Part shown: positions 18,420 through 26,543 of the stretch, piece by piece
How positions within the stretch are numbered: position 1 is the stretch's first letter
Layout of the letters: every line of letters begins with the position of its first letter
Assembly: GCA_026400435.1 (NCBI GenBank)
Contig: JAPLOZ010000089.1
Coordinates: 1 to 32,076 of the forward strand
From: Hyphomicrobiales bacterium
GTDB taxonomy: Bacteria > Pseudomonadota > Alphaproteobacteria > Rhizobiales > Rhizobiaceae
Reading direction: 5' to 3'
DNA: 32,076 nucleotides
Position numbers and translations under genes: made by a program
Notes under the pieces: model-generated
Databases searched by the model: none
Seen by the model: only the letters and a program-made list of their open reading frames with translations
What the model was told of the DNA's origin: nothing

Positions 18420-18476
18420 GATGGCTGCATAGCCCGGCGGGCGAGGGCAAACCAGTCACGATTGGTTGCAAGCCGG

Positions 18477-18516
18477 TTGACTTCGGCTTCGGGAATAAAT
18501 AGAACATAAAGAGAAC
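18477..18516 (+). promoter_or_regulatory. ssb promoter with overlapping LexA box
   Basis: TTGACT (18477-18482) and TAGAAC (18500-18505) are separated by exactly 17 bases, a good housekeeping promoter. An exact GAAC-N7-GAAC LexA box (GAACATAAAGAGAAC, 18502-18516) overlaps the -10 element, so LexA should block polymerase until DNA damage. It is 102 bases upstream of the ssb start codon. Confidence 0.85.
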
Positions 18517-18618
18517 ACAATTGGTTGTGGATAGCGGGCGTTGTAGAGACCATCTGCGGCCTTTGCCGTCCAATTGGTGTAGAGCAAGGCTGGTTTCGGA
18601 CAAGCGTGGAGAAGCGTG

Positions 18619-19128
18619 ATGGCAGGCAGCGTCAACAAGGTCACCCTGATCGGCAATCTGGGCGCCGATCCGGAAATCCGCCGGCTGAACTCAGGCGATC
18701 CGGTCGTCAACCTGCGGATCGCGACATCCGAAAGCTGGCGCGACAAGAACAGCGGCGAGCGCAAGGAGAAGACTGAGTGGCATCAGGTCGTCATCTTCAA
18801 CGACCAGATCGCCAAGGTCGCCGAGCAGTATCTGAAGAAGGGCATGAAGGTTTACATCGAAGGCCAGTTGCAGACCCGCAAATGGGAAAAGGACGGCGTC
18901 GAGCGCTATTCGACCGAGATCGTGCTGCAGAAATTCCGCGGCGAGCTGCAGATGCTGGATTCGCGCGGCCAGGGCGAAGGCGGGCAGGTCAGCCAGTCCG
19001 GCGGCGGGCGCAGTTCGGACTTCGGCCAGTCAGGGCCCAATGAAGGCTACGGCAATCGTGGCGGCGGGGGCGGCGGACGCAGCGGCGGTGGCGCATCGCG
19101 CGAACTCGACGACGAAATTCCGTTCTGA
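18619..19128 (+). CDS. ssb: Single-stranded DNA-binding protein
   Basis: A 169-residue SSB. The N-terminal OB-fold (residues about 1-110) shows [54 protein letters not shown] and [16 protein letters not shown] Gly/Ser/Gln-rich linker follows, and the acidic tip DDEIPF at the C-terminus recruits repair and replication proteins. SSB protects single-stranded DNA in replication, recombination and repair. The start is ATG 18619 with GGAGA 6 nt upstream; an overlapping GTG at 18616 is less likely. The SOS box overlapping its promoter and the divergent uvrA place both repair genes under DNA-damage control. Confidence 0.98.
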   Translation: MAGSVNKVTLIGNLGADPEIRRLNSGDPVVNLRIATSESWRDKNSGERKEKTEWHQVVIFNDQIAKVAEQYLKKGMKVYIEGQLQTRKWEKDGVERYSTEIVLQKFRGELQMLDSRGQGEGGQVSQSGGGRSSDFGQSGPNEGYGNRGGGGGGRSGGGASRELDDEIPF

Positions 19129-19173
19129 TCCCGGCAGCCCGAGTTTGACCGCATCTGGGATTGGGACGCAGCC

Positions 19174-19605
19174 TTGAAAGCGCGTGTGAAATGGATCGAG
19201 GATCGGACGTTCGTCGGTGCGACGGAGTCCGGCCACAAGGTGGTGTTCGGCACGGCATCCGGGCCGGACGGGAGCATGCCGAAGCCCGGACCGAGCCCGA
19301 TGGAACTGGTGCTGATCGGCGCGGGCGGCTGTTCGGCCTACGACGTCGTGCATATCCTGGAGAAGGGCCGCGAGGCGGTCGAGGATTGCGTGGTCGAGAT
19401 GGACGCCGACCGCGCTGAGACCGAGCCGAAGGTTTTCACGCGCATCCACATGCACTTCATCGTGAAGGGGCGCGCGCTGTCGCAAGCCAAGGTCAAGCGG
19501 GCCATCGACCTGTCGATCGAGAAGTATTGCTCGGCGACCGCCATGCTGTCGAAGACCGCGACGGTGACGCACGACTTCGAGGTTGTCGATACGGCGACGG
19601 CGTAG
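19174..19605 (+). CDS. OsmC family protein
   Basis: A 143-residue protein of the OsmC/YhfA type. It shows GHKVVFGTASGPDG, KPGPSPMELVLIGAGGCSAYDVVHI (Cys53) and SIEKYCSATAML (Cys123), the two cysteines expected to form the redox pair of OsmC-type hydroperoxide reductases; Cys72 is extra. Such proteins use a thiol to reduce organic hydroperoxides, although for the YhfA branch the activity is less well shown. The start is a TTG at 19174 (TTG AAA GCG CGT), chosen because it gives the usual family N-terminus MKARVKW and follows a GGGA motif; no ATG fits. It lies 45 bases after ssb and may be co-transcribed. Confidence 0.9.
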   Translation: MKARVKWIEDRTFVGATESGHKVVFGTASGPDGSMPKPGPSPMELVLIGAGGCSAYDVVHILEKGREAVEDCVVEMDADRAETEPKVFTRIHMHFIVKGRALSQAKVKRAIDLSIEKYCSATAMLSKTATVTHDFEVVDTATA

Positions 19606-19780
19606 TGCTGGAAGGGCTTGGGCTGGCGTCTCGATGCGGATGACGCTGGGCTTGGGGGCAGGGTTCACGTCGCATCCACCGGCAGTTGATAAAACGAAAT
19701 GTTTAGCGCTGACTGACACAGTCTGCGACAGTCAAAAATAGCCGGAGCATTGTTTTGGCGCGCCCAATGGAACGTCTGCT

Positions 19781-20809
19781 CTAGAGGCGTTTTCGCCCAA
19801 CACGCGACAGAAGCTGGATGCCGCGAAACGCCTTGCGGCGGAGGTGGGATGTTCGTCCGGCGCTGCTCGTCGCGTTGTGGATCGCCGCGGGCGATATCAG
19901 CCGTTTCGACAAGGTGCTGGCGGCACCTGACGAAAAGCGGCGAGCCATCTCAAGAGTGCGACGGTCGTCGAAGATCTGTCCGGCGAGATTGAGGGCAACG
20001 GCAAGTTCGAGATCAGCTCCGATCGAACGGGCGGCGCGGTCTAGCATCGGCAGGTCAACGTCCGGCAGTGCTCGGGCTGACTGGACGATATCGACCGCGA
20101 ATTGGAGCCGGTGGAACTTGTGCCCGCAGGCGGCGTGGATGACCGCGGTCATCAGGAGTGCTGCCGGCGCCGTCGGGTCGCCATCGCCGGCAAGCAGCAA
20201 GTCGTCATAGGAATAGGACAGCAGCCTGCGGAACGAGGCGTAGTGAACGAGATTGCCGTGCAGTTCGATCAGGATGTTGGGATTGTCGGTCCTGCCCCAT
20301 TTGTATTCCTGATTGCTGTCCGACTTGTCCCACACGGTCTTGGTCAGCGCGACGAAACCGAGCCCGGGAAGCGCAGCGTTCGCAGCGGCGAGATTTTCGG
20401 GTGACGTCAGAAGATCGATGTCCGTGAAAGGACGGTCGGCGGGGAACGTGTAGAGCCGTTCGGCAAAGACGGGGCCTTTGACCACGGCTGCGGGAATGCC
20501 GGCCTGCGCGAACTGCTCACCTATGCCGCGCGCATGATGTCGCAACAGAAGCGAGTGGCCGGCCATGAGCGCAACCGCGTCTCCCGCGTCGGCCATTGCC
20601 GCCGCAAAGGCGTCGCCGGCAACGGTTGCCGAGCGCAGTTTGCGCCAGACGATGGGCAGCACGCCGTGAAGCCGCGCTACCGAAAGCATTCGCAGGCCCA
20701 TCCTCGCGTCAGCCCAACTGTCGGGCAGCGGCGGCTTCTCCGGATCGGCCAGTTCGGCGAAAACAGCCTGTTCGACCTTCGAAAGGGGAGAGTGTCGCTG
20801 CTCGTTCAA
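19781..20809 (-). CDS. Nucleotidyltransferase family protein (PF14907-like)
   Basis: A 342-residue protein with the core of uncharacterised NTP_transf_5 nucleotidyltransferases: IPAAVVKGPVFAERLY, then RPFTDIDLLTSPENLAAAN, where DIDLL holds the metal-binding Asp pair; further on are ILIELHGNLVHY and LLMTAVIHAACGHKFHRLQF. Related proteins occur in surface-polysaccharide and peptide-modification loci, but no reaction is established. The start is a TTG at 20809 overlapping the carrier-protein stop by TTGA, with GGGGAG just upstream, a classic translational-coupling arrangement. It is the last gene of a four-gene block (ligase, GNAT, ACP, this), so it probably acts on the same product. Confidence 0.82.
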   Translation of the reverse strand: MNEQRHSPLSKVEQAVFAELADPEKPPLPDSWADARMGLRMLSVARLHGVLPIVWRKLRSATVAGDAFAAAMADAGDAVALMAGHSLLLRHHARGIGEQFAQAGIPAAVVKGPVFAERLYTFPADRPFTDIDLLTSPENLAAANAALPGLGFVALTKTVWDKSDSNQEYKWGRTDNPNILIELHGNLVHYASFRRLLSYSYDDLLLAGDGDPTAPAALLMTAVIHAACGHKFHRLQFAVDIVQSARALPDVDLPMLDRAARSIGADLELAVALNLAGQIFDDRRTLEMARRFSSGAASTLSKRLISPAAIHNATSSAGRTSHLRRKAFRGIQLLSRVGRKRL

Positions 20810-21072
20810 ACGCTCCCCCCTTTTGGCCCAGCCGATGCCTGATGCCGCTGGTAGATCAGGACTATGTCGGCGAACGCACTGATGCCGGCGATTTCCTCCG
20901 GCAGCAGCGGCCTGCCAAGATCGCCCTCGACCTCCAGGATGATGTTGACGTGCCCGATGCTATCCCATTGCGGCAGCGTCTCGACGCTGGCGTCGGGGCC
21001 AACGGCGCCGGGGGCGCATTTGAGCGCCCTGGCAATCGCGTTCCTAGCCTTCAGCTCCGCCGCGTCGGTCAT
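20806..21072 (-). CDS. Stand-alone acyl carrier protein
   Basis: An 88-residue carrier protein. The phosphopantetheine-attachment motif is WDSIGHVNIILEVE with Ser38, flanked by an N-terminal helix (ELKARNAIARALK) and PLLPEEIAGISAFADIVLIY. The sequence differs from housekeeping AcpP (usual DSLDxVE), so it is a specialised carrier. It needs a phosphopantetheinyl transferase from elsewhere in the genome. Its ATG abuts the GNAT stop (TGAATG) and its TGA overlaps the nucleotidyltransferase TTG, so the three are translationally coupled. The partner ligase at 21648 is the likely loading enzyme. Confidence 0.9.
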   Translation of the reverse strand: MTDAAELKARNAIARALKCAPGAVGPDASVETLPQWDSIGHVNIILEVEGDLGRPLLPEEIAGISAFADIVLIYQRHQASAGPKGGSV

Positions 21073-21648
21073 TCAGGATCGGTTCTCTCTCTGCTTGTCC
21101 CAGTCGGCGCGCAGCAGTTCGAAGATCAGCGTGTCGAACAATTCGCCGCTGTCGGGATCGTACTGCGCCTGATGAAGCGTGCCGACATGCTTGAAGCCCA
21201 GCTTCTTGTAGTTGAACACGGATGCCGTGTTGCGGGCCTGGACCGTGCAGCAGAAGCGGTCGACGACCTGCCTCTCGAACGCGTGGTCGATGATTGCCCG
21301 GCGGACTTCGGCCACCACCTTGCGGCCCCACCACTGCCTGTCATGCACGGCGACAACCAGCACCGCGCTGCGGTGCTTCTGAAGGGTGACGCCATGGATG
21401 CCGATCGCCGGACCGCCATCCTTTGGAACGATGGCGTGCGAGAACTTCGACTTGCCGTTGACCCAGACCATCTTCTTCAGCCATTTCAACCGACCAAGCG
21501 GCCGGGAAGAATGGACGAGGTTGCGCATGATCTCGGGATCATGGTTCCAGTTGGCCCGACCTACGCGGTAAGCCTCGATGCGGCCGAGAGGCTTGAGGAT
21601 GAAGCGTTCAGTCTCCAGCCTCTGGAGCATCGGGTTGGGCTTTGTCAT
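21073..21648 (-). CDS. GNAT family acyl/acetyltransferase
   Basis: A 191-residue RimJ/RimL-type N-acetyltransferase. It starts LQRLETERFILKPLG, shows the acyl-CoA-binding region (HDRQWWGRKVVAEVRRAIID) and the C-terminal strand with FCCTVQARNTASVFNYKKLG then FKHVGTLHQ. Family members transfer an acyl group from a thioester (usually acetyl-CoA) to an amine. Encoded directly between an acid ligase and a carrier protein, it may use an ACP-bound acyl donor; that is inference. Its ATG overlaps the ligase TGA by one base (TGATG) and its stop abuts the carrier-protein start. Confidence 0.9.
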   Translation of the reverse strand: MTKPNPMLQRLETERFILKPLGRIEAYRVGRANWNHDPEIMRNLVHSSRPLGRLKWLKKMVWVNGKSKFSHAIVPKDGGPAIGIHGVTLQKHRSAVLVVAVHDRQWWGRKVVAEVRRAIIDHAFERQVVDRFCCTVQARNTASVFNYKKLGFKHVGTLHQAQYDPDSGELFDTLIFELLRADWDKQRENRS

Positions 21649-23156
21649 CAGCCGGCTGCCGAACCTGCGGCGAGCACGGTTTCACGCACCACGCCGCGCA
21701 CGATCTTGCCGCGCTCGTTGCGCGGAATTTCATCGAGCCTGAACAACTGGGACGGCACCGCCTCAGCTCTTATGCGCGTGCGGCACCATTGCTTGATCGC
21801 TTCGTCGCTCGCCTCTGCGCCGGCGCGCATCACGATCGCCACGGCGACCGCCTCGCCGGACACCGCATCGGGCACACCGAAGGCGCATGCCTCCGCAATG
21901 TCGGGGTGGCGTTCAAGCAGCATGTCGATCTCTTCGGCCGGAACCTTGATGCCACCCCGGTTGATCTCGTTCTTGATGCGACCGACCAAGAAGAGGCGAC
22001 CTTGGCCATCGATTTCGCCGATGTCGCCCGTCCTGAACCATGAGCCGTGAAAGGCTTCGGCCGTCTTGTCGGCCATGGCATGGAAACCGAGCATGATCGA
22101 TGGCGAATCCAAGACGACCTCGCCGGAACCACTCTGCCGGACCTCGCCATCGTCGCCGAGCACGCCGAAGCTTCCACCCCAGGCGTGACCGACGAGCCCA
22201 TCGCCGGCGCCGGGGTCCTCGAGCGAGGCGCCGCCGATCCAGTTTGCAGTTTCCGTCATGCCGTACATGTTGAACACGCGCCCGGTTCCGGTCCAGCGGC
22301 TGATCTCAGACCACAGTTCCAGCGACAGGGGCGCCGAGCCGACATGGATCCGGGCGAGGGGGCGCCTCGGCGGTTGTGCCACCCGCATGGCGATCTTCCA
22401 GAAGGAAGGCACGGAGCTCATGAACGTGATGTCCTCGCGCTCCAGAAGGTCGGCGAACGCCCGGAGTTCGGCGACGTCTGGTCCGGTCCAGACATGCAGC
22501 ACGCCGCCGGCCGCCAGAGCGGTCAGACAATTGCCGATCAGGCCATGGCCGAAGAACGCAGGCAGGACGTTGAGCGTCCTGGCCAAATCCGAGCGGCCAA
22601 TGGCGTCGATGTTGAGGGCAAGACGCACCGCCAGAGAACGCAGGCTGTGCACCACGCCCTTGGGCATGCCCGTTGTCCCCGAAGTCATCAGCATCAGCGC
22701 CGGCACATCGAGCCCGAGCGCCCGGCCTGCAAGCGAAGCGAGGTCCGGCATCGCATCATTGGGTGCGTTGGCAATGTTGAGAGCGGTTTCGCAGGCGACG
22801 GGGCCGAGCCACAGCTTGGCGCCCGTCGCCGCAAGGACACGTGTCTGCTCGTCCGGCATGAGTTTCGGGTTGACCGCGACCGCAACCGCGCCCGCGGTCC
22901 ATGCGGCAAAGACGTCAAGGATAAAGCGGGCGCCATCGGGTTGGCCGACCACGACGGTGTCGCCGGGGGCAAGGCCGCTGGCAACGATTGCAGCCGCGCA
23001 AGAGCAGACCGCCTGCCAAATCTCGTCGCGCGACCAGCGCTTGCCGGATCGTACATCGACAAGGCTTGCGGTCTCAGGAAGACCTGCGACAACAGCGGGA
23101 AGCAGACTTGCGAGGGAACTCTGTGTCAATGCGCGGTCCGGTGAGTGATCGGCCAA
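21648..23156 (-). CDS. AMP-forming acyl/acid ligase (ANL superfamily)
   Basis: A 502-residue adenylating enzyme. Motifs in order: A3 LMLMTSGTTGMPKGVVHS (about residues 153-170), A5 NMYGMTETANW (about 293), A7 WFRTGDIGEID (about 371), A8 GRIKNEINRGGIKVPAEEID (about 390), and A10 NERGKIV with the catalytic Lys near 483. It should activate a carboxylic acid as an acyl-AMP and pass it to a thiol, most plausibly the phosphopantetheine of the carrier protein encoded two genes downstream; the substrate cannot be read from sequence. The start is uncertain: the only in-frame initiator near the N-terminus is TTG 23156 (next TTG 23123) and no Shine-Dalgarno is evident. It lies 75 bases after the UxaA-family gene on the same strand. 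Confidence 0.9.
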   Translation of the reverse strand: MADHSPDRALTQSSLASLLPAVVAGLPETASLVDVRSGKRWSRDEIWQAVCSCAAAIVASGLAPGDTVVVGQPDGARFILDVFAAWTAGAVAVAVNPKLMPDEQTRVLAATGAKLWLGPVACETALNIANAPNDAMPDLASLAGRALGLDVPALMLMTSGTTGMPKGVVHSLRSLAVRLALNIDAIGRSDLARTLNVLPAFFGHGLIGNCLTALAAGGVLHVWTGPDVAELRAFADLLEREDITFMSSVPSFWKIAMRVAQPPRRPLARIHVGSAPLSLELWSEISRWTGTGRVFNMYGMTETANWIGGASLEDPGAGDGLVGHAWGGSFGVLGDDGEVRQSGSGEVVLDSPSIMLGFHAMADKTAEAFHGSWFRTGDIGEIDGQGRLFLVGRIKNEINRGGIKVPAEEIDMLLERHPDIAEACAFGVPDAVSGEAVAVAIVMRAGAEASDEAIKQWCRTRIRAEAVPSQLFRLDEIPRNERGKIVRGVVRETVLAAGSAAG

Positions 23157-23231
23157 AGGGGCTTGCCGCAGATTAACCTCAACCGCAAGAGCACGAAAGC
23201 CGGCGCTATAAGCGCTGCCGAACCCGGCGCG

Positions 23232-24770
23232 CTACATCGTGGCGCCGATCTGCCACGGCACGAATTCATTGTCGCCGTAGCCGAGTTCCTCGGACTTGGT
23301 CTTCTTGCCGGACGCCACGGCGAGGATTTCCGCGAAAATTTCCTCGCCCTTTTCCTGCAGCGTCACGCCGTCGAGCACGTCGCCGCAGTTGATGTCCATG
23401 TCCTCGACCATGCGCTCGTACATCGGCGTGTTGGTCGCGAGCTTGATCGAGGGCGTCGGCTTGCAGCCATAGGCCGAGCCGCGTCCGGTGGTGAAAGCAA
23501 GGATGTTCGCGCCGCCCGCCACCTGGCCTGTCGCGGCAACGGGATCGTAGCCGGGCGTGTCCATGAAGACGAAGCCTTTTTCGGTGACCGGGTCGGCGTA
23601 GTGATAGACGGCGTTGAGCGTGGTGGACCCGCCCTTGGCCGCCGCGCCGAGCGATTTCTCGAGGATGGTCGTCAAGCCGCCCAGCTTGTTACCGGGAGAC
23701 GGATTGTTGTTCATTTCCATGTTGTTGCGGGCGGCGTAGTCCTCCCACCAGTGGATGATCTCGATCAGCTTTTCGCCGACTTCCCTGCTTTTCGCGCGGC
23801 GGGTCAACAGGTGTTCGGCGCCATAGATCTCGGGCGTTTCGGAAAGGATGGCAGTGCCGCCGTTCCGGACCAGAATGTCGGCGGCTATGCCGAGCGCCGG
23901 GTTGGCGGTGATACCCGAATAGCCGTCCGAGCCGCCGCACTGCAGCGCCAGGATCAGTTCGGAAGCCGGCAGAGTCTCACGGCGCGCCGCGTTGACGGCA
24001 GGCAACATCGCACGCACGGCCTCGACGCCGGCGTCGACCGTCCTTCTGGTGCCGCCGACCTCCTGGATCGTCATGGAGCGGAACGTCTCGCTTTCCTTGA
24101 TACCGTAGGCTTCCTTGAAACGCGGAATTTGAAAGCCCTCGCAGCCCAGGCCCACCATGACGACGCCGCCCATGTTGGGGTTGGTGGCGTAGCCCCAGGT
24201 GGTCTTTTTCAACGTGTCGAAGATGACGCCGCGATAGTCGATGACGCAGCCATTGGCCTGCTTGAGGGCAACGATGCCGTCGATGTTGGGATAGTCGGCA
24301 AGCACGCCCGACCGCTCGATCTCCTTCGCAATGAAGCCGGCGACCGTGGTCGAGCAGTTCACCGAGGTGAGGATGCCGACATAGTTTCGCGTGCCGGCCT
24401 TGCCGTTGGCGCGGCGAAAGCCCTGGAAGGTCGCCTGCTCCTCGACCGGCAGGATGTTTTCCGCGCGGGCGGCCTCGGCAATCTGGTAGTCGCGCTCGAA
24501 CGCACCGTGCTCGGGACCCATGTCGCAATTGTGCTCGTGCACCCAGTCTCCGGGAACGATGGGCTGGCTGGCGAAGCCGATGATCTGGGCGAACTTGCGG
24601 ACTGGCTCGCCCTTGGCGATGGGGTGGATCGCCACCTTGTGGCCGAACGGGATGCGCTGCCGCGCGGCAATGCCTGGGGCGATGGTTGCGCCCTGTTCGG
24701 TCCGCTCGGTCGCAACGACAACGTTGTCCTCGTCGCTCAGCCGAAGCGTCCTGGCTACCTTGTCTAGCAT
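23232..24770 (-). CDS. uxaA: UxaA-family (altronate/galactarate-type) sugar-acid dehydratase
   Basis: A 512-residue protein. An N-terminal SAF domain (residues about 1-75, VVVATERTEQGATIAPGIAA) is followed by the large dehydratase domain: GYRRANGKAGTRNY-type start (here FQGFRRANGKAGTRNYVGIL), TSVNCSTTVAGFIAKEIERS, GGVVMVGLGCEGFQI, LQCGGSDGYSGITANPALG, and the C-terminal AFTTGRGSAYGCKPTPSIK. Members are iron-dependent dehydratases converting a hexonate or related sugar acid to the 2-keto-3-deoxy acid. The symbol is family-level. With fucose mutarotase and a fucose-dehydrogenase-like reductase nearby, fuconate is a reasonable substrate; altronate or arabinonate are alternatives. The start is ATG 24770 with GGGA upstream. 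Confidence 0.88.
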   Translation of the reverse strand: MLDKVARTLRLSDEDNVVVATERTEQGATIAPGIAARQRIPFGHKVAIHPIAKGEPVRKFAQIIGFASQPIVPGDWVHEHNCDMGPEHGAFERDYQIAEAARAENILPVEEQATFQGFRRANGKAGTRNYVGILTSVNCSTTVAGFIAKEIERSGVLADYPNIDGIVALKQANGCVIDYRGVIFDTLKKTTWGYATNPNMGGVVMVGLGCEGFQIPRFKEAYGIKESETFRSMTIQEVGGTRRTVDAGVEAVRAMLPAVNAARRETLPASELILALQCGGSDGYSGITANPALGIAADILVRNGGTAILSETPEIYGAEHLLTRRAKSREVGEKLIEIIHWWEDYAARNNMEMNNNPSPGNKLGGLTTILEKSLGAAAKGGSTTLNAVYHYADPVTEKGFVFMDTPGYDPVAATGQVAGGANILAFTTGRGSAYGCKPTPSIKLATNTPMYERMVEDMDINCGDVLDGVTLQEKGEEIFAEILAVASGKKTKSEELGYGDNEFVPWQIGATM

Positions 24771-24876
24771 TTTTTTTGGTCCCAGTTTGCTTGCCCGTAT
24801 AGATGGCGAATACCCTTACAGCAGGGCCAATGGCAGCGCTACCAATGGTTTGCGCAAGCATTGCGCCGGCGCATGT

Positions 24877-25899
24877 TCAGGTGGTGGGGGCGTCTGCGCG
24901 CATCAAGCCCTCGGATTTGAGATCGCGCCAGAGTTCCGCCGGAATCTTCGCGTCGAGAATCCTGCGGTTGGCTTTCACCTCCTCGGGCCGCTGACCGCCG
25001 GGTATCAGCGACACAACGGCCGGGTGCATCGCGGGGAAACGCAGCGCCGCTTCGATCAGAGACACGCCGTTTCGCTTGCAGACTGCCTCGATCCTGGCGA
25101 CGCGTTCGAGGATTTCCTGCGGCGCCTCGAAGTAGTTGTAGAACGCGCCGGGCTTGGGTCCGGTGGCAAGAATGCCGGAATTGTAGGGGCCCCCGAGCAC
25201 CACGCCGATGCCGCGCTTGAGGCAGAGCGGCAGGAACGACCGCAGCGCTTCCTGTTCGAGCAGCGTGAAGCGGCCGGCAAGCAGGAACAGGTCGAAATCG
25301 CCGCGCTCCGCGAGCGTCTGGCAGATCTCCCATTCGTTGACGCCGGCGCCGAACGCCCTGATGACGCCCTGGTCGCGCAGCGACAGCATTGCGTAGTAAC
25401 CGGACCGCATGAATTCATCGATGCGCGCGTCGGACGCCTCCTTGGAGCCGTGCGTGTAGATGTCAAGGTCATGCGCGAACAGAATGTCGACGCGGTCGAT
25501 GCCGAGCCTTTCGAGCGACGCCGCCACCGAGCGCATCACGCCGTCATAGCTGTAGTCGAAGCGCTCGCGCCGGTTGGGGACGTCGAAGAACTTGCCGATG
25601 CCGGTGCGCTGGTCGGGCGGGCAGACCTCGAGCAGGCGCCCGGCCTTGGTGGACAAGACGTATTCGTCGCGCTTCTTGCCGCGCAGGAACCGGTTGAGCC
25701 GAGTTTCAGAAAGGCCAAGGCCATAAAGCGGCGCGGTGTCGAAGTAGCGGACGCCTGCTTCCCATGCGGCATCGAGCGTGGCCTGCGCCTCTTCGTCGGA
25801 AACCGCGCGGTAGAGATTGCCGAGCGGCGCGGTTCCGAAGCCAAGCTCGGTAAAGGTAAGGCCGCCATTACCGATGCGGTCCCAATGCCTGGTCTTCAT
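24877..25899 (-). CDS. Aldo/keto reductase, D-threo-aldose (L-fucose) 1-dehydrogenase-like
   Basis: A 340-residue aldo/keto reductase. The catalytic tetrad is visible: Asp and Tyr in VRYFDTAPLYGLGLSE, Lys in LSTKAGRLLE, His in ILFAHDLD. Also present are FTELGFGTAPLGNLY at the start and SLIPGGQRPEEVKANRRIL near the NAD(P) site. The overall sequence resembles the D-threo-aldose/L-fucose dehydrogenase and pyridoxal dehydrogenase branch, which oxidises the sugar to its lactone with NAD(P). Close linkage to fucU supports a sugar role. The start is ATG 25899 with GGGAGGGA upstream. It is followed 106 bases later by the dehydratase on the same strand, probably as an operon. Confidence 0.87.
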   Translation of the reverse strand: MKTRHWDRIGNGGLTFTELGFGTAPLGNLYRAVSDEEAQATLDAAWEAGVRYFDTAPLYGLGLSETRLNRFLRGKKRDEYVLSTKAGRLLEVCPPDQRTGIGKFFDVPNRRERFDYSYDGVMRSVAASLERLGIDRVDILFAHDLDIYTHGSKEASDARIDEFMRSGYYAMLSLRDQGVIRAFGAGVNEWEICQTLAERGDFDLFLLAGRFTLLEQEALRSFLPLCLKRGIGVVLGGPYNSGILATGPKPGAFYNYFEAPQEILERVARIEAVCKRNGVSLIEAALRFPAMHPAVVSLIPGGQRPEEVKANRRILDAKIPAELWRDLKSEGLMRADAPTT

Positions 25900-26074
25900 G
25901 AACTGTCCCTCCCGTTGCGCGCTGCTTTCGCGGTGCGCGTGGGATGATGCAAATTCGCTAGCCGCGGTCCAGCAAAATCGCGCGCGGAGTTGCCAGTTGA
26001 GGACGAAACCGGTGTATCGTGTCGGCCTGTGCCGGACCAGAAACCACCGGGACCTGATGGGAGGAAACAGTAAA

Positions 26075-26530
26075 ATGCTGAAGGGGATAAGCCCGCTGCT
26101 CAACGCCGACGTGCTGCAGGCGTTGTGCGCCATGGGCCACGGCGACGACCTGGTGATCGTCGACACCAATTTTCCGGCCGACTCGGTGGCCCGCCAGACG
26201 CGGCTTGGCAAGCTTTTGCGCATCGACAAGGCGACATGCGCGGAAGCGGCCGCCGCGATCCTTTCGGTCTATCCGCTCGACAGCTTCGTCGACGACGCCG
26301 CGGGGCGCATGGAAATGATCGACAAGCCGAGGGAAATTCCGCCGGTGCAGAAGGAAGTGCAAAAGGAGATCGACAAGGCCGAGGGCAGGAAGTGGCCGCT
26401 GATTTCCATCGAGCGCTACGCTTTCTACGAGCGCGCCAAGCAGGCCTATTGCGTGATCCAGACCGGCGAGCGCCGCTTCTACGGCTGCATCGCCTTGCGC
26501 AAGGGCGTGATCCCGCCCGACGCTGGCTGA
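26075..26530 (+). CDS. fucU: L-fucose mutarotase (RbsD/FucU family)
   Basis: A 151-residue protein with the full family signature: MLKGISPLLNADVLQALCAM, GHGDDLVIVDTNFPADSV (catalytic His22), and YAFYERAKQAYCVIQTGERR then FYGCIALRKGV at the C-terminus. It interconverts the alpha and beta anomers of L-fucose (or related sugars) so that the dehydrogenase receives the right anomer. The start is ATG 26075 with GGGAGGA 9 nt upstream. It is divergent from the aldo/keto reductase, sharing a 175-base intergenic region, and 13 bases before the hydrolase gene. Confidence 0.92.
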   Translation: MLKGISPLLNADVLQALCAMGHGDDLVIVDTNFPADSVARQTRLGKLLRIDKATCAEAAAAILSVYPLDSFVDDAAGRMEMIDKPREIPPVQKEVQKEIDKAEGRKWPLISIERYAFYERAKQAYCVIQTGERRFYGCIALRKGVIPPDAG

Positions 26531-26543
26531 CCGGCGAGTGCTA

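Noticed and set aside
23145-24767. 540-residue open frame opposite the UxaA-family gene
   Set aside because: Shadow frame; the minus-strand dehydratase has all family motifs and a clear start.
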